The position numbers were made by a program, and so were the translations under genes. Under the pieces are notes generated by a model. That model did no database searches and was not told the origin of the DNA. It saw nothing but the letters and a program-made list of their open reading frames with translations. This document shows, one piece after another, positions 1 to 8,353 of a stretch of DNA of 64,000 nt (the first letter of the stretch is position 1; every line of letters begins with the position of its first letter). This DNA is from Bradyrhizobium sp. Ash2021. GTDB lineage: Bacteria; Pseudomonadota; Alphaproteobacteria; Rhizobiales; Xanthobacteraceae. The DNA is taken from the NCBI RefSeq assembly GCF_031202265.1, contig NZ_CP100604.1, positions 5,252,501 through 5,316,500 on the forward strand, written 5' to 3'.

Positions 1-1
1 T

Positions 2-205
2 CTGAGACGAGTAATCAATCGCTCGGCCACTCGCACTCAACCCGGGTCTGAACGGCGCGGCGACATCTCTCGCCGACCGCGGATCGGCGGCTACTGGTAT
101 CCGCGCGGCGGCATCCCGATCGACGTGTTCTGGCAGACCGGCAGATTGCCGAAGGGGATGTGGATGCCCGATCAGGGCGTAGCGCCCTATCGCGGCCGAG
201 GATGA
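2..205 (+). CDS. 3' end of an unrecognised protein (5' cut by window edge)
   Basis: The frame is open from the left edge to a TGA at 203-205 and has strong G/C preference at third codon positions, as in real genes of this genome. The visible C-terminus is rich in Gly, Pro, Trp and Tyr (for example [19 protein letters not shown]) and ends VAPYRGRG. I do not recognise a family. No start codon lies in the window, so length and function are unknown. The overlapping reverse frame is Arg/Ser rich and looks like a shadow. Coding status is inferred from composition only. Confidence 0.45.
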   Translation: MRRVINRSATRTQPGSERRGDISRRPRIGGYWYPRGGIPIDVFWQTGRLPKGMWMPDQGVAPYRGRG

Positions 206-555
206 TGCAGCGACGTCGACACATCGCGATGGCGGCGCGCTGGTAATTCAGACGGCGCGCCTCCGCGGTGAGATCGATTTATCATCACCCGTGTAGCCGG
301 CACATCTCCGCGCATTACGCGCGCATCCGGCGCTTGCGCAAATCTTTGCGGTGATGCGGCTTATTTCTGACGTTTGTGCGGCAACTATTTCGAGATGTTG
401 TCGGCGCGGTAACGAAGCGGCTGAACGACAACACGAATTCGCAGCACGCAAAAGGTTCCTCAATCCAGCAAGAAATTTGGGCGTCCAATCGTCACATGCC
501 CGTCGTGCATCAGGTGTTTTTTTCCGCTCCTCAAATAGCACCCAAGGAGCAGCGA
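206..555. other. Intergenic region upstream of the propeller-repeat gene
   Basis: About 350 bases without a convincing gene. It is less GC rich than its flanks and should contain the promoter of the downstream gene. An upstream in-frame ATG at 376 exists, but the 60 residues it would add look non-coding and have no good ribosome site. No repeat or RNA gene was recognised. Confidence 0.5.
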
Positions 556-3500
556 ATGGTTGCAATCAGCGGGATAAAAAAGTTTGCGTCAGGCGCGCCG
601 GTTGGCGCGACCTCCCCCGACTCCATCACCATTGAGAATGGCAGCATCTTCGTCGAGTACGGCAACGGCGCGGACTCGACCGGCGCAGGCGGTTCGAGCA
701 CGATCGTGCAGTACGACAAGAACGGGACGATCGAACACACCTACGCCGTCGCAGGATCGGTCGACGGTCTGAAATTCAATCCCTACACCGGCCAGATCTG
801 GGCGCTGCAGAACCAGGACGGAAACTCCACGCTGACGCTGATCGATCCAATCACCCACAAGGTGACCGGCCCGCTGAGTTTCGCGAATCCTTCTCCGACG
901 CGCGGCTATGACGACGTCGTGTTCAAGGGCGACAGGGTATTTTTGAGCTATACCAATCCGACCGGCACTGGCGATCCGACGCTGGTGGAACTGCTCAACG
1001 GTGACCATCCGAGCGGCACGTTGCTGACGACCACGGTGTTGGCCGACGGCGCGACCGGCTTCAACACGGTGACGGGCGCGACCGAAGTCGTTCCGCAGTC
1101 CGACCCGGACTCGCTCAAGCTCGCATCCGACGGCGACCTGATCTTCACCGACAATGCCGACGGCACGATCATCGACGTGCAGCATCCGGGCACCAGCAGC
1201 CAGGCGATTTCATTCACGACGATCAAGGGGATTCCGGCAGGCTCCGTCGGCAATGCCGGGCTCGACGACGTGATCAAGCCGAGCGCGACGGCCGGCACGT
1301 TCTACATGACCGACACGAAATCCGGGAACGTCTATTCGTTCCACGCCAGCGGCCTCAACACCAACGACTATTACGCTTCGGTTGCGAGCCTGGGCGGTTT
1401 TGGCCAGGTCGATCCGGCGACCGGCGTCTTCGCGCCGCTCGTCACCGGAGCGCAATTCGCCTCGGCGCACGGGCTGATCTTCGTCCCCGACAAGCATGCA
1501 CCGCCGGCGGCGCACGTCGATTCCATCGGGACGTTCGCCAGTCCGCCCAATGGCGTCACGGGACTCGATTCCATCACGATCGCCGGCAGGTACGTGTTCG
1601 TGGAGTACGGCAACGGCGTCGACTCGACCGGCGTCGTGCCGGGCAACAGCACGATCATCCAGTACGACAAGGCCGGACATTTCGTGCATGCCTATTCGAT
1701 CGAAGGATCGGTCGACGGACTAAAGTACAACCCGGAGACCGGGATGGTCTGGGCGCTGCAGAACCAGGATGCGCGCTCCTCGCTGACGCTGATCGACCCC
1801 AACACACAGACAATCGCGGCGCATTTCAACTACGCTAACCCCTCGACATCCCGCGGCTATGACGACGTGGTGTTCAAGGGCAAGGATGTGTTCCTGAGCT
1901 ACACGAATCCGACCGGCAACGGCGATCCGACCATCGTCAAGCTCCTGAACGGCCCGAACCCGAAGCCCGGCGACCTGCTCACCACAGCTCCCGTACTGCT
2001 CGACGGCACGATGGGATATGACACCGTGACCGGCAAGATGGAGCTGGTCCCGCAGACCGATCCGGATTCGCTGAAGCTCGCCGCCAACGGTGATCTGATC
2101 TTCAGCAGCAATGCCGACGGCGCGATCATCGACATCCAGAATCCCGGTACGTCCAAGCAGGCGGTTGCCTTCACCCCCATCAAGGGAATTCCCGCGGGCT
2201 CGGTGGGCAACGCAGGGCTCGACGACGTCATCAAGCCGACTGCGACATCGGGCACATTCTATATCTCGGACGCCAAGGACGGCCGGGTTCTTACCGTGCA
2301 CGCAAGCGGCCTCGACCCCAACGCCTATTATGCCTCGGTGGGTTCGCTCGGCGCGTTCGGTCAGGTCGACGAGAACACCGGCATGTTCACGGCGCTGGTC
2401 TCCGCGGAGAATGCGCCCGGCTTCACCTTCGGTTCGCCGCACGGCGTCGTCTTCGTTCCCGACAAGAACGCGGCTCCTTTCCCGCAGATCGGCACGGTCA
2501 AGACCTTCGAAGCTCCGCTCGATGGCTCGACCAGTCCCGATTCGGTAACAACCGCGAATGGCTCGACCTTCGTCGAATATGGCAATGGTGCTGATTCAAC
2601 CGGTGCCGGCGGTTCGAGCACGATCATCCAGTACGACAAGACCGGCAAAATCGAATTTTCCTACTCGATACCCGGCTCGGTCGACGGGCTGAAATACAAC
2701 CCTGTAACCGGCGAGATCTGGGCGCTGCAGAATCAGGATGGCAATCCCACCCTGACGTTGATCGACCCGAAGACGCACGCGGTATCGGCGCCGCTCAGCT
2801 TCGCCAACTCGTCGGCCAGCCGCGGCTATGACGATGTGGTGTTCAAGGGCGACAAGGTGTTCTTGAGCTACACCAATCCGGCCAGTCCCGGCGACGCGAC
2901 CCTGGTCGAGCTTGTCAACGGCGACCATCCGACGGGCGAACTGACGACCAAAACGATCCTGACCTTTGGCGCCATGGGCCTGGATACCGTGACCGGCAAG
3001 ACAGAACTGGTTCCGCAAAACGATCCCGACTCGCTAAAGCTCGCGCCAAATGGCGATCTCTTGCTGTCGAGCGGCGATGACGGCACCATCATCGATGTAA
3101 AGAATCCCGGTACCGCCCACCAATCGGTTTCCTTCACGCCGGTTGCCGGCGTCGGAGCCCACGCCGGGCTCGATGACGTCATCATGCCTGGCGCCAAATC
3201 CGGCACCTTCACCCTGACGGATACCGCAACCAACCACGTTTTTTCGTTCCACGCGACAGACCTTAACCCCAACGACTACTATGCCTCGGTGGGAAGTCTC
3301 CACGCGTTCGGTCGGGTGGACCCGACCACAGGGATCTTCACGCCACTGCTCTCGGCCGACAACGCGCCAGGCTTCAACTTCAGTTCGCCCCATGGCGTCA
3401 GCTTCACCGCTGATCCGTCTCCGGCTCCGGTGGTTGCCGACGTCGATCACATCTCGACCTTGGCCGCAGCTCCCGCTGGCGCCAAGTCACCCGACTCCAT

Positions 3501-4626
3501 CACGCTGGCGAACGGCGACATCTGGGTCGCCTACACCAACGGCGCCGATTCCACCGGCCTGTCGGGCTCCAGCACAATCGTCGAATATGATCGCAACGGC
3601 CACATCGATCACAGCTATCAGATCGACGGTTATGTCGACGGCCTGAAGTTCGATCCGTCGACCGGCGAAATCTGGGCGCTGCAAAACCAGGACGGCAATT
3701 CCACCCTCAGCATTATCCATCCGGACGATCACAGCGTCGGTCAGCCGTTGTCCTATGCCGATCCATCGTCGACACGAGGCTATGACGATGTCGTGTTCAC
3801 GCATGGCAACGTGTTCATGAGCTACACCAACCCGGCAAACCCCGGCGACCCGACGCTGGTACAGGTGACCAACGCCAACGACCTGGACGGCGGTCCCATC
3901 AAGACCAAGCCGATCCTCGATTTCGGAGATCAAGGTCTCAACCTCGAAACCGGCAAGATGGAGGTGATCCCGCAGAACGATCCGGACTCGCTCAAACTCG
4001 CGCCGAACGGCGATCTGCTGTTTGCCAGCGGCGCCGATCAGGCCATCATCGACGTGCATAACCCCGGCACCACGCATCAGTCGGTCAGTTTCACCCAGGT
4101 GCAGGGCGTGCCGGCCGGCGCCGGGCTCGACGACGTGCTCAAGGTCGATGCCAGTGCCGGGACGTTCTATCTGTCCGACACAGCCGATAACCGGGTGCTC
4201 GCAGTTCACGCGACCGGCCTCAACAGCAACGACTACTATGCTTCGGTCGGCAACGCGTTCGGCGTGGTCGATCCGCAGACCGGTCAGTTCACTGCATTGG
4301 TTTCAGCGGCCAACGCACCCGGCTTCAAGTTCGGCAGCGCCCATGGCGTCGAGTTCGTGGCGGATCACAATTCCGAACAAATCGCACATCATGGCGATGG
4401 CAATTTGGTCTCGGTCGACACCGTCAATGACGGCTTCGTGTTTGCCAACGGAGCCGGCAACGCCGCCTCCGACCACATCGTTCCGCAAGGTAACTTGTTT
4501 GGGGATAAGGCTTCGCAGCTTGCCGCGGACCTTTCCCATGCGGCGCAGAGCGGTTTCGACGTCCCGCACGACGCCTCCCCGTTCCATTTGCCTGGGTTCG
4601 ACTTCCACGATTTCCATCTCGTGTAA
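556..4626 (+). CDS. Giant protein of four tandem beta-propeller-like repeats, probably secreted
   Basis: The start at 556 is chosen because AAGGAG at 544-549 sits six bases upstream and the first repeat begins almost at once; the product is 1356 residues. Four homologous units of about 317, 324, 318 and 307 residues start near residues 10, 327, 651 and 969. Each repeats the same landmarks in order: PDSIT, VEYGNGADSTG, IWALQNQDGN, RGYDDVVF, SYTNP, DPDSLKLA, GLDDV, NDYYASV and a final HGV-F-V/T-D. Alternating short beta-type segments suggest each unit is a whole beta-propeller (inference). There is no N-terminal signal peptide. The last 80 residues are rich in Asp, His and Gly and end PGFDFHDFHLV, a pattern typical of uncleaved C-terminal type I secretion signals. 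No type I exporter lies nearby. Function is unknown; an extracellular binding or enzymatic role is possible. Confidence 0.85.
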   Translation: MVAISGIKKFASGAPVGATSPDSITIENGSIFVEYGNGADSTGAGGSSTIVQYDKNGTIEHTYAVAGSVDGLKFNPYTGQIWALQNQDGNSTLTLIDPITHKVTGPLSFANPSPTRGYDDVVFKGDRVFLSYTNPTGTGDPTLVELLNGDHPSGTLLTTTVLADGATGFNTVTGATEVVPQSDPDSLKLASDGDLIFTDNADGTIIDVQHPGTSSQAISFTTIKGIPAGSVGNAGLDDVIKPSATAGTFYMTDTKSGNVYSFHASGLNTNDYYASVASLGGFGQVDPATGVFAPLVTGAQFASAHGLIFVPDKHAPPAAHVDSIGTFASPPNGVTGLDSITIAGRYVFVEYGNGVDSTGVVPGNSTIIQYDKAGHFVHAYSIEGSVDGLKYNPETGMVWALQNQDARSSLTLIDPNTQTIAAHFNYANPSTSRGYDDVVFKGKDVFLSYTNPTGNGDPTIVKLLNGPNPKPGDLLTTAPVLLDGTMGYDTVTGKMELVPQTDPDSLKLAANGDLIFSSNADGAIIDIQNPGTSKQAVAFTPIKGIPAGSVGNAGLDDVIKPTATSGTFYISDAKDGRVLTVHASGLDPNAYYASVGSLGAFGQVDENTGMFTALVSAENAPGFTFGSPHGVVFVPDKNAAPFPQIGTVKTFEAPLDGSTSPDSVTTANGSTFVEYGNGADSTGAGGSSTIIQYDKTGKIEFSYSIPGSVDGLKYNPVTGEIWALQNQDGNPTLTLIDPKTHAVSAPLSFANSSASRGYDDVVFKGDKVFLSYTNPASPGDATLVELVNGDHPTGELTTKTILTFGAMGLDTVTGKTELVPQNDPDSLKLAPNGDLLLSSGDDGTIIDVKNPGTAHQSVSFTPVAGVGAHAGLDDVIMPGAKSGTFTLTDTATNHVFSFHATDLNPNDYYASVGSLHAFGRVDPTTGIFTPLLSADNAPGFNFSSPHGVSFTADPSPAPVVADVDHISTLAAAPAGAKSPDSITLANGDIWVAYTNGADSTGLSGSSTIVEYDRNGHIDHSYQIDGYVDGLKFDPSTGEIWALQNQDGNSTLSIIHPDDHSVGQPLSYADPSSTRGYDDVVFTHGNVFMSYTNPANPGDPTLVQVTNANDLDGGPIKTKPILDFGDQGLNLETGKMEVIPQNDPDSLKLAPNGDLLFASGADQAIIDVHNPGTTHQSVSFTQVQGVPAGAGLDDVLKVDASAGTFYLSDTADNRVLAVHATGLNSNDYYASVGNAFGVVDPQTGQFTALVSAANAPGFKFGSAHGVEFVADHNSEQIAHHGDGNLVSVDTVNDGFVFANGAGNAASDHIVPQGNLFGDKASQLAADLSHAAQSGFDVPHDASPFHLPGFDFHDFHLV
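583..4380 (+). repeat. Four in-frame tandem repeats of about 950 bp inside the propeller gene
   Basis: Units begin near 583, 1534, 2506 and 3460, aligned on the residue after the K-K/G-T/K-T/S-T step. Protein similarity between units is high, while the DNA has diverged at many third positions, so the duplications are not recent. Unit 4 is slightly shorter, lacking a few residues between the NDYYASV landmark and the following GVVDP segment. Confidence 0.85.
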
Positions 4627-4639
4627 GTAGCGAGAATGG

Positions 4640-4668
4640 CGCGAGAGTGCAGAGAACGCTCTCTCGCG
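4640..4668 (+). terminator. Hairpin after the propeller gene
   Basis: CGCGAGAG at 4640-4647 and CTCTCGCG at 4661-4668 form a perfect 8-bp stem with a 13-base loop, starting 14 bases after the TAA. It is followed by a pyrimidine-rich but not purely T tract (tccgcctcttt), so it is a plausible but imperfect intrinsic terminator. Confidence 0.55.
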
Positions 4669-4863
4669 TCCGCCTCTTTGCGAATACGAACGCCTGAACG
4701 CGAGCTGGCGACCCGCGGCGCGGACGACCGCCAACGGCGTTAAACGAATTCAGAAACTACGAATTAATTGCGAACGATCCCGCTAAACAGACGCCAATAG
4801 TTGTTCGGTAAAAGTAGCTGGAATGCCGGACGAGGCATGATCGAACAAGGGGTAAGGATCGAC

Positions 4864-5109
4864 ATGTTAGCAAATCGACGCCGAAGCGAACGTCAGCTTT
4901 GCAAAAAGCTCGCGAAAATCCAGTTCGGGACCGGCTCGTTGCCGCGCGACTGCACGATCACGGACATCTCGGACGGCGGCGTCAAGGTCATTGCCGATTA
5001 TCCCGAAATTCCGTCTGAATTCACCCTCATCCTTTCGACGGGCCATCCCCGCCAATGCAAGTTGCGATGGCGGATCGGCTTCGAATTCGGCGCCGAATTC
5101 GTCGGATAG
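4864..5109 (+). CDS. Small stand-alone PilZ domain protein
   Basis: An 81-residue product consisting of one PilZ fold, the family that binds cyclic di-GMP. The two signature pieces are visible: RRRSERQ near the N-terminus (RxxxR-type) and DISDGGVKV about 35 residues later (D/NxSxxG). The start at 4864 is preferred because AAGGA at 4854-4858 lies five bases upstream; an in-frame ATG at 4837 and a TTG at 4801 would add residues outside the domain. Rhizobiales carry many such single-domain PilZ proteins whose targets are mostly unknown. It lies beside the tad pilus locus, but nothing shows a direct link. Confidence 0.8.
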   Translation: MLANRRRSERQLCKKLAKIQFGTGSLPRDCTITDISDGGVKVIADYPEIPSEFTLILSTGHPRQCKLRWRIGFEFGAEFVG

Positions 5110-5156
5110 ACCGAAAAGCCTGTCGGAGCATTGGCCGGTTAACGCGCCTGGCCCAC

Positions 5157-5186
5157 GGGCCCGCCGCCGCACCGGGCGGCGGGCCC
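5157..5186. repeat. GC-rich 12-bp perfect inverted repeat
   Basis: GGGCCCGCCGCC at 5157-5168 pairs with GGCGGCGGGCCC at 5175-5186 around a 6-base loop. There is no T tract. It lies 48 bases after the PilZ stop and may end or stabilise that transcript. Confidence 0.6.
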
Positions 5187-5220
5187 GGATGGCCCCCTGA
5201 CCGGCGGCCGGCCCGCCGGC

Positions 5221-5235
5221 TTAACCTGAACTTAG
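5221..5235 (+). promoter_or_regulatory. Possible CtrA half-matched site before tadD
   Basis: The sequence TTAA-CCTGAAC-TTAG differs by one base from the alphaproteobacterial CtrA consensus TTAA-N7-TTAA, and lies 51 bases before the tadD start. CtrA controls pilus genes in Caulobacter. One near match in a region with several TTAA words is weak evidence. Confidence 0.25.
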
Positions 5236-5285
5236 GGTTAAGATGTAAGCATTCCTGACCAGTCGCCGACTACAGGTCAGATTAC

Positions 5286-6110
5286 ATGCTCCGGCAGTTG
5301 CTCCCGCCGCCTCGCTTCGCGAGGCTCATTGCATTCATAGGATCGTCCGCGGTCGTGGCGCTGGGGCTTTGCAGCTGCCAGACGTCGGGCCCGTCCGACA
5401 TCACGGGGTCGCTGGGCGACCAAACCGAATCAAGCCGCCCCGCCGAGCCGCGGCGCGAGGTGGGTTTCTATCGCGACCGCTTTCGCGCCAACCCCAAGGA
5501 CGTCGATGCGGCGCTCGAATATGGCAAGGCGCTCCGCGCCACCGGACAGCGCGCCCAGGCGGTCGCCGTGCTCGAACAGGCCACGATCGCCAATCCCGGC
5601 AGCAAGGCGCTTCTCGCCGGTTACGGGCGGGCGCTCGCGGACAACGGCAATTTCCAGCAGGCTTTCGACGTGCTCGGCCGCGCCCACTCCCCGGAAGATC
5701 CCGACTGGCGAATCCTCTCGGCTCAGGGCGCCGTGCTCGATCAGCTCGGCCGCTACGAGGAAGCACGGCAGTATTATGCGAGCGCGTTGAACATCGTGCC
5801 CGACGAACCCACCGTGCTGTCCAATCTCGGCCTGTCCTACGTCCTTTCCAAAGACCTGCCGAAGGCGGAGGAGACCTTGCGCCGCGCCCATGGCCAGGCG
5901 GGGGCGGATCAGCGGATCCGGACCAATCTGGCTTTCGTGGTGGGTCTGCAGGGCCGCGTCGCCGATGCCGAAGGCCTCGTTAAAGCCGATCTGCCGCCCG
6001 AGGAAGCCGCCGCGAGGGTCGCGGCCTTGAAGCAATTATTGTCCCGGAAAGAGCATGCACACGCGGACGGGGATAAAATACCGGTCGCGGCTGCCGCACA
6101 CGCGGACTAA
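5286..6110 (+). CDS. tadD: TadD-like TPR lipoprotein of the Flp/Tad pilus system
   Basis: A 274-residue protein with a hydrophobic N-terminal export signal ending LGLCSCQTSG, a weak lipobox with the modified Cys likely at about residue 33. It is followed by TPR repeats between about residues 60 and 235 (for example the stretches starting DAALEYGKALRATGQRAQAV and NLGLSYVLSKDLPKAEETL). TadD proteins are periplasmic/outer-membrane TPR lipoproteins that help assemble or localise the CpaC secretin. It faces cpaE convergently, with only 182 bases between stops. In other tad loci genes for CpaF, TadB and TadC lie between cpaE and tadD; here they are absent. Confidence 0.85.
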   Translation: MLRQLLPPPRFARLIAFIGSSAVVALGLCSCQTSGPSDITGSLGDQTESSRPAEPRREVGFYRDRFRANPKDVDAALEYGKALRATGQRAQAVAVLEQATIANPGSKALLAGYGRALADNGNFQQAFDVLGRAHSPEDPDWRILSAQGAVLDQLGRYEEARQYYASALNIVPDEPTVLSNLGLSYVLSKDLPKAEETLRRAHGQAGADQRIRTNLAFVVGLQGRVADAEGLVKADLPPEEAAARVAALKQLLSRKEHAHADGDKIPVAAAAHAD

Positions 6111-6219
6111 TCCCGAAGCAATGGCAATGGAGACCGGCAGCGGCCTGCACTGCCGAATAGCCCCTGCCTTGGAGTCTGTTTCAGCGACGCTGAATCAGAG
6201 TCTAAGCAAATATTTGTTT

Positions 6220-6292
6220 GGGCATGATCTATTCCGAAAACCGGTGTCCACCTCGCATCAAGTGCGGGGCAGGCTTTTTCGGGATCATGCCC
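6220..6292. repeat. REP-like palindrome abutting the cpaE stop codon
   Basis: GGGCATGATC at 6220-6229 is the exact reverse complement of GATCATGCCC at 6283-6292. The interior carries further imperfect inverted sequence (ttccgaaaaccgg / ctttttcggg). The same family recurs after tpiA (15272-15317) and, in short form, after ppiD (18223-18244). It touches the cpaE stop at 6293 and lies between two convergent genes, so it may act as a bidirectional transcription end. Confidence 0.75.
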
Positions 6293-7576
6293 TTACGAAC
6301 GGCCGCGGCCTCCCCGCATCTTCTTGAGGATCGGCATGATCGGCGACAGCAGCGAGCTGCGCGGCTTGGTCTCTGCGCGGCCCGTCATCCGCTGCGCCAT
6401 CTGCAGGAACATCTTCGTGGTGCGGTGATTGGCTGCGATTTCCGCGATCATCTGGCCGTTGTTGGCAGCCGTGCCGAACATTCGCGAATCGAAGGGAATG
6501 GCCGCGATCGGCTGGCTCTCGATGGTCTTGGCGAAGGCGCGCACCTCGATCTCGGGTCGCTTGCTCATGCCGACCTGGTTGAGACAATAGAGCGGCGGCT
6601 TGTCGTTGGGCCGCGACGCCTTCAGCAAGGTCATCATGTTCTTGGCGTTGCGCATATTGGCAAGATCGGGCTCGGCGACGATCAGAATGTCATCGGCGCC
6701 GATCAGCGCGCGCCGGGTCCACGCCGTCCATTGATGGGGAACGTCGAGCACGATGCAGGGCGTGGTCATGCGCAGCGTATCGAAGATCGAGTCGAAGGCG
6801 TCGGCGCCGAAGTCGTAGACCTGATCGAGCGTGGCCGGCGCGGACAGCAGGCTGAGACGGTCGGAGCATTTCGCCAGCAGGCGTTCCATGTAGGAGGTAT
6901 CGAGCCGATCGGGCGAGAATACCGCGTTCGCTATCCCCTGCACCGGATCCTGATTGTAGTCGAGGCTGGCGGTGCCGAACGCGAGGTCGAGATCGATGAC
7001 GACGGAATCCAGCGCGAGATCGCGCGCGATCGCCCAGGCCACATTGTGCGCGATGGTGGACGCGCCGACACCGCCTTTGGCGCCGACGACGGCGATCATC
7101 CGGCCGACCGCGACCGCCTCGGACGCCGAGAACAGGCTGCAGATCGAGCGCACCACATCGAGGACCACGACCGGCCCGATGACGTAGTCGTTGACGCCGC
7201 GGCGCACCAGTTCGCGATACGGCGCAACATCGCTGGCGCTGCCGATCACGACGACGCGGGTGCCGGGATCGCAGACGGTCGCGAGCTCATCGAGGCCGGC
7301 GAGGATGTCGTGGCCGCTCTCGGTTTCCAGGACGATGACGTTCGGCGTCGGCGCCTTGTGATAGGTTTCGATCGCGGCTTCGATGCCGCCCATATGGACC
7401 GACAGATGGGCCTTGGCGAGGCGGCGGTCTTCGGACGCCCCTCGCGCCGCCGCCGCGGTCGAATCGGACGTGCAGAAGGCCTGCACCGATACGCGGGGCG
7501 CCGGCGCGATGTAATCGTCGGCGTGCGGCGTGACGTCGAGTTGGTCTTCGGAGTTTTGACTGGCGCGGCTGCTCAT
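6293..7576 (-). CDS. cpaE: CpaE/TadZ pilus-assembly ATPase-like localisation protein
   Basis: A 427-residue protein with an N-terminal receiver-like domain (about residues 28-145, without the full phospho-acceptor set) followed by a MinD/ParA-type ATPase. The deviant Walker A motif VVGAKGGVGAST is at residues 163-174, and VVIDLDLAFG follows as the downstream motif. TadZ/CpaE proteins place the Tad secretion machine at a cell site. The ATG overlaps the cpaD stop as ATGA (7573-7576), which implies translational coupling. The C-terminus is complete and basic (KKMRGGRGRS). The usual next gene, the cpaF secretion ATPase, is missing: the stop codon is followed directly by a palindromic repeat. Confidence 0.9.
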   Translation of the reverse strand: MSSRASQNSEDQLDVTPHADDYIAPAPRVSVQAFCTSDSTAAAARGASEDRRLAKAHLSVHMGGIEAAIETYHKAPTPNVIVLETESGHDILAGLDELATVCDPGTRVVVIGSASDVAPYRELVRRGVNDYVIGPVVVLDVVRSICSLFSASEAVAVGRMIAVVGAKGGVGASTIAHNVAWAIARDLALDSVVIDLDLAFGTASLDYNQDPVQGIANAVFSPDRLDTSYMERLLAKCSDRLSLLSAPATLDQVYDFGADAFDSIFDTLRMTTPCIVLDVPHQWTAWTRRALIGADDILIVAEPDLANMRNAKNMMTLLKASRPNDKPPLYCLNQVGMSKRPEIEVRAFAKTIESQPIAAIPFDSRMFGTAANNGQMIAEIAANHRTTKMFLQMAQRMTGRAETKPRSSLLSPIMPILKKMRGGRGRS

Positions 7577-8313
7577 TTGCCTGTGTCGCTGAGTTTGGCC
7601 TTTTCGGCTTCGGGATAGACGGTCGTGGTTGGTTCGCCCTTGCGGTACTTCTCGAATGCTTCGGAGCGCCGCGGGGTATAGGCGGGGGTTTCAGATCGCG
7701 GCTGCACGAGGTCCGACGGATTGTCGATCATCGCGGCAAGATTGCGCTGGTTCGCGCAGCCGAAATTGTAATACTCCCTGTTTTCGCCATAGCCGGGGTC
7801 GTTGATCGAAGGACCGAGATCCTCCGGCCACAGACCGCAGGGGCCGGCAACCGCCGCAATCCTTGGATAGCTCAACCGGATCGTCGGCAATGTTCTGATG
7901 TCGTCGGGATGGTAGTGACGCAACTTGATCGCGCTCGCCGGCACGCCGCCAGCCGCAAGGATCCCCTGAGCTTCCCGGAAGGCCGCCGCAGCAGCCCTGG
8001 CGTTCGCCGTGTCGACCGGCACGTCGGCCACAATCGCACCGGTGCCTTCGCTGACCCAGGTCCGTGCCAGCCCCATGACGTCGGAACGTTGCGGCACGGT
8101 CAGACCGCCGCGGGCCTGGCCGACGAAGATCACGACCGAGCGGTTGGTCTCCGTTATCGCGATCGGATGACGCTGACGATAATCGTTGGGAACGCTCGCG
8201 GTGACGACTTCACCGGTCGTATAGTTGCATGCCCCCAACACCACTGAGAGCCCGGCCAGGGTACCCAGCAGGCGCAGCGTTCGGTAGCGACCCACCGGCG
8301 TTCTGTTTGTCAT
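7573..8313 (-). CDS. cpaD: CpaD pilus-assembly lipoprotein
   Basis: A 246-residue protein. The ATG at 8313 is chosen because a lipoprotein signal follows directly: a basic start, a hydrophobic core and the lipobox LGAC near residue 30. The body matches the CpaD family of Tad-pilus lipoproteins: NDYRQRHPIAI, a VFVGQARGGLT-type strand, and a C-terminal FGCANQRNLAAMIDNPSDL motif. CpaD helps the CpaC secretin assemble in the outer membrane. It lies 40 bases downstream of cpaC and overlaps cpaE by four bases. An in-frame ATG at 8334 is possible but has no better ribosome site. Confidence 0.9.
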   Translation of the reverse strand: MTNRTPVGRYRTLRLLGTLAGLSVVLGACNYTTGEVVTASVPNDYRQRHPIAITETNRSVVIFVGQARGGLTVPQRSDVMGLARTWVSEGTGAIVADVPVDTANARAAAAAFREAQGILAAGGVPASAIKLRHYHPDDIRTLPTIRLSYPRIAAVAGPCGLWPEDLGPSINDPGYGENREYYNFGCANQRNLAAMIDNPSDLVQPRSETPAYTPRRSEAFEKYRKGEPTTTVYPEAEKAKLSDTGK

Positions 8314-8353
8314 GGTTCTGTCCCCATCCCGCATCGGCCAAAGCCGCCCCGTC

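Noticed and set aside
376..555. 60-residue N-terminal extension of the propeller protein
   Set aside because: The extension lacks coding character, and the ATG at 556 has a good AAGGAG site just before the first repeat.
6218..7618. A 466-codon rightward open frame opposite cpaE
   Set aside because: Shadow frame rich in His/Asp/Arg. It begins in the REP-like palindrome and shows no domain.
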